Made by a program: the position numbers and the translations under genes. From Setaria digitata (taxonomy: Eukaryota > Nematoda > Chromadorea > Rhabditida > Setariidae): a stretch of DNA of 64,000 nt. How positions within the stretch are numbered: position 1 is the stretch's first letter; the number at the start of each line of letters is the position of its first letter. Positions 57,001 through 60,000 of the stretch are shown here, piece by piece. The notes below the pieces were generated by a model. That model worked only from the letters and a program-made list of their open reading frames with translations, was not told where the DNA came from and did not search any database. The stretch covers positions 831 to 64,830 of the forward strand of contig RCAB01000366.1 of the NCBI GenBank assembly GCA_003640385.1. Direction: 5' to 3'.

Positions 57001-60000
57001 CATCAGAAGCGACAGTTATTGAAAGTGAACCGCTGAAAGAAACACCTGCTGTAATCAAGGGGTAAGCGATATGCTTCATTTGAATGCAATTTTTTTTTTT
57101 TTTTTGAAAATTGATAAGTATATAAAATCATTAAATTAATGAGTATATGAAAACTTCAGAATTCCACAATTATTGAAAGTGAACCGCTTTTAAGAAAAAA
57201 AGTTTAAGAAAAAATATGTTTATTTTTGAAATATTATTTATATTTTATGTCAGAAATCTGGCTGTATTTGTTCTAATTTGGAATTGTGAAGTCCATACCT
57301 TTTCCTAATCACTACTTATTTTTCAAACATTATGATTTTAGTTATTGCTTTACTGCAAAAAAAAATTTTATTCGCTATTTCTATCCTCTCTTAAAGTAAT
57401 AGAAATCAGGAATCTTTTTTTGAAAGAAGGATTTGGATTTTTTCTTAGAAATGCTCTTTTATAATAATTTTCTTCAATTTTCAGGAAGATTCAAGAATTA
57501 ACAATACCGTCGAAGGTTATTTGTTAACAACACTTTTTTCAGCCCTTTTTTTTTTTAAATTCTTGCATGGTTTCCATTTTGCTCTGAAAAAACAATTGAT
57601 GTGTGGTTTTATTTAATTTTTGTTTACTAAATTTGTAGCAAATACTTCTTGGAACCATACTAGTGCCTTTTTCTTTCTTTCTTTTTTTTTTTCACAAAAA
57701 TGCCATTTGATTTGTTGCGTAAACATCTAAACACCTAAAATATCACTCATTAGTTGTGCAAAAATGTTTTTAGTGTGAGAGTAATGAGGCTTTCAGTATC
57801 AGAATCATTGGTAAGTGAAACAGATACGTGGATTAAACTGTTTAAATTATAAATCTGAACTTTTTTTGCAAATTTCGTAATTTTTTAAATACCTTCTGAT
57901 ATTTGCCAAAAATAAGAAGCTTTAATTTCATATTAAACATTAAAAAAAATTTCATTCATGACAGTTTATCATTTCTCAGTTTTTGAACTAATATTTATTA
58001 ACAACTGTGCGCAAATTACTTTAGCATGACGTACTATATCAAATTTGTCGTGAACGTTCTCAGCATGAAATTGAAATGAACTTACCTGACGGTACAAATG
58101 AAGTCAATTTGATGGCTGGTGATTTTGCGACGCATACAACCTACAATCGTAACAGTCGAATCCGTGAACGAATCCACGGTTTTCGTATCCTTCGATATGC
58201 TGCTGTCAGCAAATTTTTCATCTTATTATTTAAATCCTTTTAATAAATTATTTCAAAGTTTGTTTAACTAATTTTATAAAAAGCATGCTTGTTCTTTCTT
58301 CATTAATTTTTATTGTGTGTTGTATTGCTAATTACAATTATTTAATGAAATTTGACATAACATTTAACCGAATATTCCAAAATCCAACCTTGATCGTTTC
58401 TTTTTGTATTACAGAGGAAGGGAGAACATTTTAGATAGTATTAAAAACTATTTTTTTTTTTTCATTTTCTTTTTTTGAGTAATACTGCTAAGTGAATCAA
58501 AGTTATCAGGAATTCTATGTTATTCGTCATTGTCTGCAAGCAAAACCTAATTTTTAGGAGACAAAAAAGAAAGGAGTAAAAAATTATCACCATGATAGGA
58601 GGTAAAGTAGAAGGATTTTATCACTTACGCTAAAAGTGTCTTTTTCTTTCGAAAGATTACATCCCTCTCTGAGCTTGTTTATAATTAAAGTGGTTCAAAC
58701 GAATTTCACCTTGTTGGTTTTTTTTTTTTTTATTCTGTTCCCTAAATTTGGTAAATAATCCACATTTTATATGCCTAATATATGTCTTTTTTGAATTTTT
58801 TTTTATATTTGCATAATTTTTTCACGCGAAGTAACAAAATTAATCTTCCTTCCAGTTATTTATAAGTATTTTTTAATTTAATTTTTTCTTCCAATTTTTA
58901 TTTCGAATCTTCAAAATTATATGAAAATTTAGCTACTAATTACTGTTGTTGAATTTTCCAGCCTCAGCCAACAAAAATGGGTCAAACTCAAAGGTCAGCA
59001 CCACAAATTACGCAACAGTTGAAACCTGTACAAACTGAAATTGGTCGTCAGACACAATTCAACGTGTTATTTAATGGTGATGAGCCTATTACAGTAAAGT
59101 GGTTCCGGAACGGGAAAGAAATTAAACCGAGCTTCGAATTCCAGGTATTGTAAAAATTTTTCGATTGCTTCAATTAATTTAGTTGTAATAGTGCTCTCGG
59201 AAATTTCAGCTTTTTTTTTTTTTTTTTGCAAATCTTTTATAATTTATTATTTCGACTCTAAAATGACGAAGTCTTAGATTGATACCACAGCAAATAGTTC
59301 AACATTAACAATTGCGAAAGTGAAAGCAGACCACAGTGGTCAGTATATGTGTCGTATAACAAATGTTGCTGGTACGCAAGAATCGTTGGCTAATTTGATG
59401 GCTACTCCATCAAGTGGACACGGAATAGCGCCAAACTTTAAACAACGAATGCATGACGTACGTGTACAGCAGAATGCATCATCACAATTTCAATGTACTG
59501 TTACTGGTATACCAGAACCAGTAGCTAGCTGGTTTAAGGTGATTTTCCTTTTCTCTTTTTTTTTTTTTTTTCCTCTGTTTAATAATGATTCTCTTGGAAG
59601 CAATATCGTTTTGTATCCTGTGGTGATGTCGAAAATTGGTTTCACTTCAGGAAAAGAGAAAAGAAATGAAATTATTCTAAGAAAAAAAAAAAGAAAAATG
59701 TTGCACATTTCTTTCAGGATCTATTTAAAGTAGCTTTAGTTTCGGTTAGAGATTTCTTCCAACTTTTGAAAAGTTTCAAGCGAAAAACTTTAACACACAA
59801 ATTATTTTTACTAAAATAAGTCAATACAGAAATTAAATCGTTAAAATTATGAGATTTTCTAAACTGTAAACTGTAGGATGGTAAGCCATTACCGAATGAT
59901 GCACGATATAAAATTGTGGACCAGAAAGATGAACGTACTTTAATGATCTCTGATACGTTGCCGCATGATGCGGGTATTTATGAATGCGTTGTGAAGAATA

